6,710 nucleotides of DNA from Burkholderiales bacterium (GTDB lineage: Bacteria > Pseudomonadota > Gammaproteobacteria > Burkholderiales > Ga0077523), in NCBI GenBank assembly GCA_025459035.1, contig JALORJ010000145.1, positions 1 to 6,710 on the forward strand, written 5' to 3'. The notes beneath the pieces were generated by a model. The model was given only the letters and a program-made list of their open reading frames with translations. It made no database searches and was not told where the DNA came from. This document shows positions 4,441 to 6,710 of the stretch, one piece after another. Within the stretch, counting starts at the first letter, position 1. Each line of letters opens with the position of its first letter. The translations under genes were made by a program, and so were the position numbers.

Positions 4441-6707
4441 CGTGGCCCGCCGTCCGACCTCGCGTGCGCGTCCAGCCACGCCTCGAGCGAGCGCGAGTCC
4501 ATCGGCTGCGCGAACAGCCAGCCCTGGGCCTCGTGACAGCCCAGCGCGCGCAGCGCGACGACCTGGGCCTCGGTCTCGACGCCTTCGGCGATCACGACCA
4601 GCCCGAGCTTGTGGCCGAGCTGGCTCACCATCTCGGCGATCAGCCCGCCCTTGTCGGGCAGGTCGAGTTCGTGCACGAACGCGCGGTCGATCTTGATGCG
4701 GTCCAGCGGCAGGCGGCGCAGATAGGCCAGCGACGAGAACCCGGTGCCGAAGTCGTCGATCGCGACCGTCACACCCAGCGCCTTGGCGCGCTCGAGCGTG
4801 CCGACCACGAAGTCGACGTCCTCCATGGCCATCGACTCTGTGATCTCGAGCTCGATGCGGGCTGGATCCGCGCCGGTCTCGGCCAGCGCCCGCCCGAGGG
4901 AATCGACGAAGCGCGGATGGCGGAACTGCGACACGGAGACGTTGATCGCCATGCGCAGGCCCGCGTGCCCGGCCCGGTCGAGACGCACCAGCTCGCGACA
5001 GGCGCTGCGCAGCACCCACTCGCCGATGCTCACGATCAGACCCGAATGCTCGGCCAGCGGGATGAACTGGTCGGGCGGAACGAAGCGACCGTCGTCGGTG
5101 CGCCAGCGGATCAGCGCCTCCATGCCGACGACGCGCCGCGTCGCGAGCGTGACCTGCGGCTGGTAGACCACGAACAGGCGGTCCTGCTCGAACGACGCGC
5201 GCAGCGAGCGCAGCAGCCGCACGCGCTCTTCGGTCTCGGCGGTCATCTCGACCGAGTACACGATCGCGTCGCCGCGGTGGCGCTCCTTGGCGCGCTTGAG
5301 CGCGATGCTGGCGGCCTTCATCGCGTCGGCACCGGACAGCTCGCCGCTGCGCAGCTCGACCAGCCCGACGGTCAGCGCGAGGCGCACGTCCTCGCCGTCG
5401 ACGCGCAGCGGATCGCGGAACAGGCGCGACAGGGTGTCACCCTCGAGCCGCACGGCGGGCGCGAGCACCGCGAACACGTCCCCGGCCGTGCGCGCGACGA
5501 TGCCGTGCGTCCCCATGGCCTCGACGAGCCGGCGCGCGACCGCCTGCAGCAGCCGATCGCCGAAGGCGAAACCCAGTACGTCGTTGATCTCGGCGAAGCC
5601 GTCGAGGTCCGCGAGCGCGAGCCGGTGCGCCGCCTCGGGCGTCGCCGAGAAGCGCTGGTCCATCAGCTCGACGAAGCGCGTGCGGTTGGGCAGGTTGCAC
5701 AGCGCGTCGAAGTACGCCTGCCGATGCAGCCGCGTGAACAGGGCGACGTTGTCGAGCCCGACGCCGATGTTCACGCAGAACACCTCGAGCAGCTGGCGAT
5801 CGAGCGCACCGAGCGAGCGGTCGGTGGCGAGCCATGCGGCCATGCGGGGGGCGGTGCGACCGCCGAAGAACAGCGTCGTCGCCCCGACCGCGATGTGGCT
5901 GCGGCGCGTCTCGAGCGCGGTGCGCAGCGCGTCGCGGATCGAGGCCTCGCCGATGTCGTCGACCGGACGCAGCGCCCAGTCGCTGAAGCGCCCCGCCGCG
6001 GCGACCACCACCGGTGCGTGCGCGGTCGCGTCGCCGTCGCGATCCGGCATGTCGAGCGCGCAGACCAGACCTTCCGGCGCGAGCCCGAGCAGCCCGGTGA
6101 TCTGCGTGATGACGCCGGCCGCGAACGCCTGCAGCCCGTGCACGGCCATCAGCTCGTTGGACGCCCGCACGATCAGGTCGAGCCCGCGGCGGTTGGCGTC
6201 GATCGCGCGGATCTGCTCGTACGAACGGATCGCTGCGGTGAGCGTCGTGTAGAGCTTGCTGTGCGTGAGTTCGGACTTCGTCTTGTAGTCGTTGATGTCG
6301 AAGTCGCGGATCGCCTCGGTCTCGGGCGCGTAGCCCGGCTGGCCCGTGCGCAGCACGATGCGCGTCTCGGTGCGCCCGAGCTTCTCGCGGATCACGCGCA
6401 CGAGGCGCAGTCCGGCGTCTTCGCGCTCCATGACCACGTCCAGCAGCACGACGGCGATGTCGGACTCGCGCGCGAGCACCGCCTCCGCCTCGGCCGCGGT
6501 GTACGCGTGGATCAGCTCGAGCGGGCGATGCAGGATGCGCGTGTCCGACAGCGCGAAGCCCGTGGCGGCATGGACGTCGCGATCGTCGTCGACGATCAGT
6601 ACCCGCCAGCGCGGGCCCTCCGCGACCTCGGCGCCGGAGTGCGCGTCGTCCGCGAAGACCAGCGCGTCGTCATCCGCGGGAACCGCGGCCGCATCGGTGG
6701 CGCTCAA
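4437..6707 (-). CDS. Response regulator c-di-GMP phosphodiesterase: REC-DUF3369-degenerate GGDEF-EAL
   Basis: The protein is predicted to hydrolyse cyclic di-GMP under control of phosphorylation. Numbering starts from the TTG at 6707. The receiver (about 34-165) has the acidic cluster Asp40-Asp42, phospho-acceptor Asp90 in VVLLDVVM, Thr121 in LRTGQPG, and lysines in NDYKTK at 139-144. DUF3369, a GAF-like domain usual after such receivers, spans about 170-326. The GGDEF domain (about 330-485) is degenerate: the signature is AGDVF at 408-412, so the catalytic Glu is Val411, and no RxxD inhibitory site precedes it. The EAL domain (about 500-750) is complete by motif: Glu530 (EAL), Asn589, Glu621 in EITES, Asp651-Asp652 in DDFGTG, Lys672, Glu708 in EGVE and Gln728. 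Phosphodiesterase activity is therefore expected and cyclase activity is not. The start is uncertain: TTG lies three bases from the window edge and the frame is open beyond it. The kinase gene follows with a 4-bp overlap. Confidence 0.94.
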   Translation of the reverse strand: MSATDAAAVPADDDALVFADDAHSGAEVAEGPRWRVLIVDDDRDVHAATGFALSDTRILHRPLELIHAYTAAEAEAVLARESDIAVVLLDVVMEREDAGLRLVRVIREKLGRTETRIVLRTGQPGYAPETEAIRDFDINDYKTKSELTHSKLYTTLTAAIRSYEQIRAIDANRRGLDLIVRASNELMAVHGLQAFAAGVITQITGLLGLAPEGLVCALDMPDRDGDATAHAPVVVAAAGRFSDWALRPVDDIGEASIRDALRTALETRRSHIAVGATTLFFGGRTAPRMAAWLATDRSLGALDRQLLEVFCVNIGVGLDNVALFTRLHRQAYFDALCNLPNRTRFVELMDQRFSATPEAAHRLALADLDGFAEINDVLGFAFGDRLLQAVARRLVEAMGTHGIVARTAGDVFAVLAPAVRLEGDTLSRLFRDPLRVDGEDVRLALTVGLVELRSGELSGADAMKAASIALKRAKERHRGDAIVYSVEMTAETEERVRLLRSLRASFEQDRLFVVYQPQVTLATRRVVGMEALIRWRTDDGRFVPPDQFIPLAEHSGLIVSIGEWVLRSACRELVRLDRAGHAGLRMAINVSVSQFRHPRFVDSLGRALAETGADPARIELEITESMAMEDVDFVVGTLERAKALGVTVAIDDFGTGFSSLAYLRRLPLDRIKIDRAFVHELDLPDKGGLIAEMVSQLGHKLGLVVIAEGVETEAQVVALRALGCHEAQGWLFAQPMDSRSLEAWLDAHARSDGGPR

Positions 6708-6710
6708 GGC

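Noticed and set aside
1693..4536. Very long plus-strand open frame (947 codons) opposite the kinase gene
   Set aside because: It is an antisense shadow of GC-rich coding sequence: the translation is Arg/Ala/Asp/His-rich low-complexity protein with no domain, while the opposite strand encodes clear PAS and kinase motifs.
4441..5019. Upstream extension of the kinase reading frame to an ATG at 5019
   Set aside because: The extra 193 residues are Arg/Ala/Gly-rich frame shadow lying over the EAL catalytic domain. The GTG at 4440, overlapping the upstream stop, is the better start.

Overview
The window is dense coding sequence of very high G+C (by eye, third codon positions are almost all G or C), and every gene I can support is on the minus strand. 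Cytochrome bd oxidase, a GbsR/MarR-type regulator and a REC-DUF3369-GGDEF-EAL response regulator together suggest a free-living, high-GC proteobacterium, perhaps beta- or gammaproteobacterial. The genus cannot be read from the sequence.

In transcription order, from high to low coordinates, the layout is as follows. (1) 6707-4437 is a cyclic-di-GMP response regulator. It has a receiver domain, a DUF3369 (GAF-like) domain, a degenerate GGDEF domain (AGDVF) and an EAL domain with all the catalytic residues I can check. Its true start may lie just outside the window. (2) 4440-1708 is a soluble multi-PAS sensor histidine kinase. Its GTG start overlaps the response regulator stop in a GTGA. It carries a degenerate N-terminal PAS-like region, then PAS modules repeating at exactly 125 residues, a coiled coil, a SHELNTP-type H-box and an HATPase domain. 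(3) An 86-bp intergenic gap (1622-1707) contains an AT-rich island with two abutting palindromes, the likely operator/promoter of the next operon. (4) 1621-1034 is a cysteine-free GbsR/MarR-type winged-helix regulator. (5) 1032-1 is cydA, subunit I of a short-Q-loop (CIO/bd-S type) quinol oxidase. It starts one base after the regulator stop and runs off the window edge.

These read as two functional units. The first is a two-component system in which the PAS kinase probably phosphorylates the receiver of the EAL protein and so controls c-di-GMP breakdown. The second is a bd oxidase operon led by its own probable repressor, with the operator palindromes immediately upstream. The side-by-side placement suggests, but does not prove, that both respond to respiratory or redox conditions. 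No RNA gene, mobile element, CRISPR array or convincing intrinsic terminator was seen.
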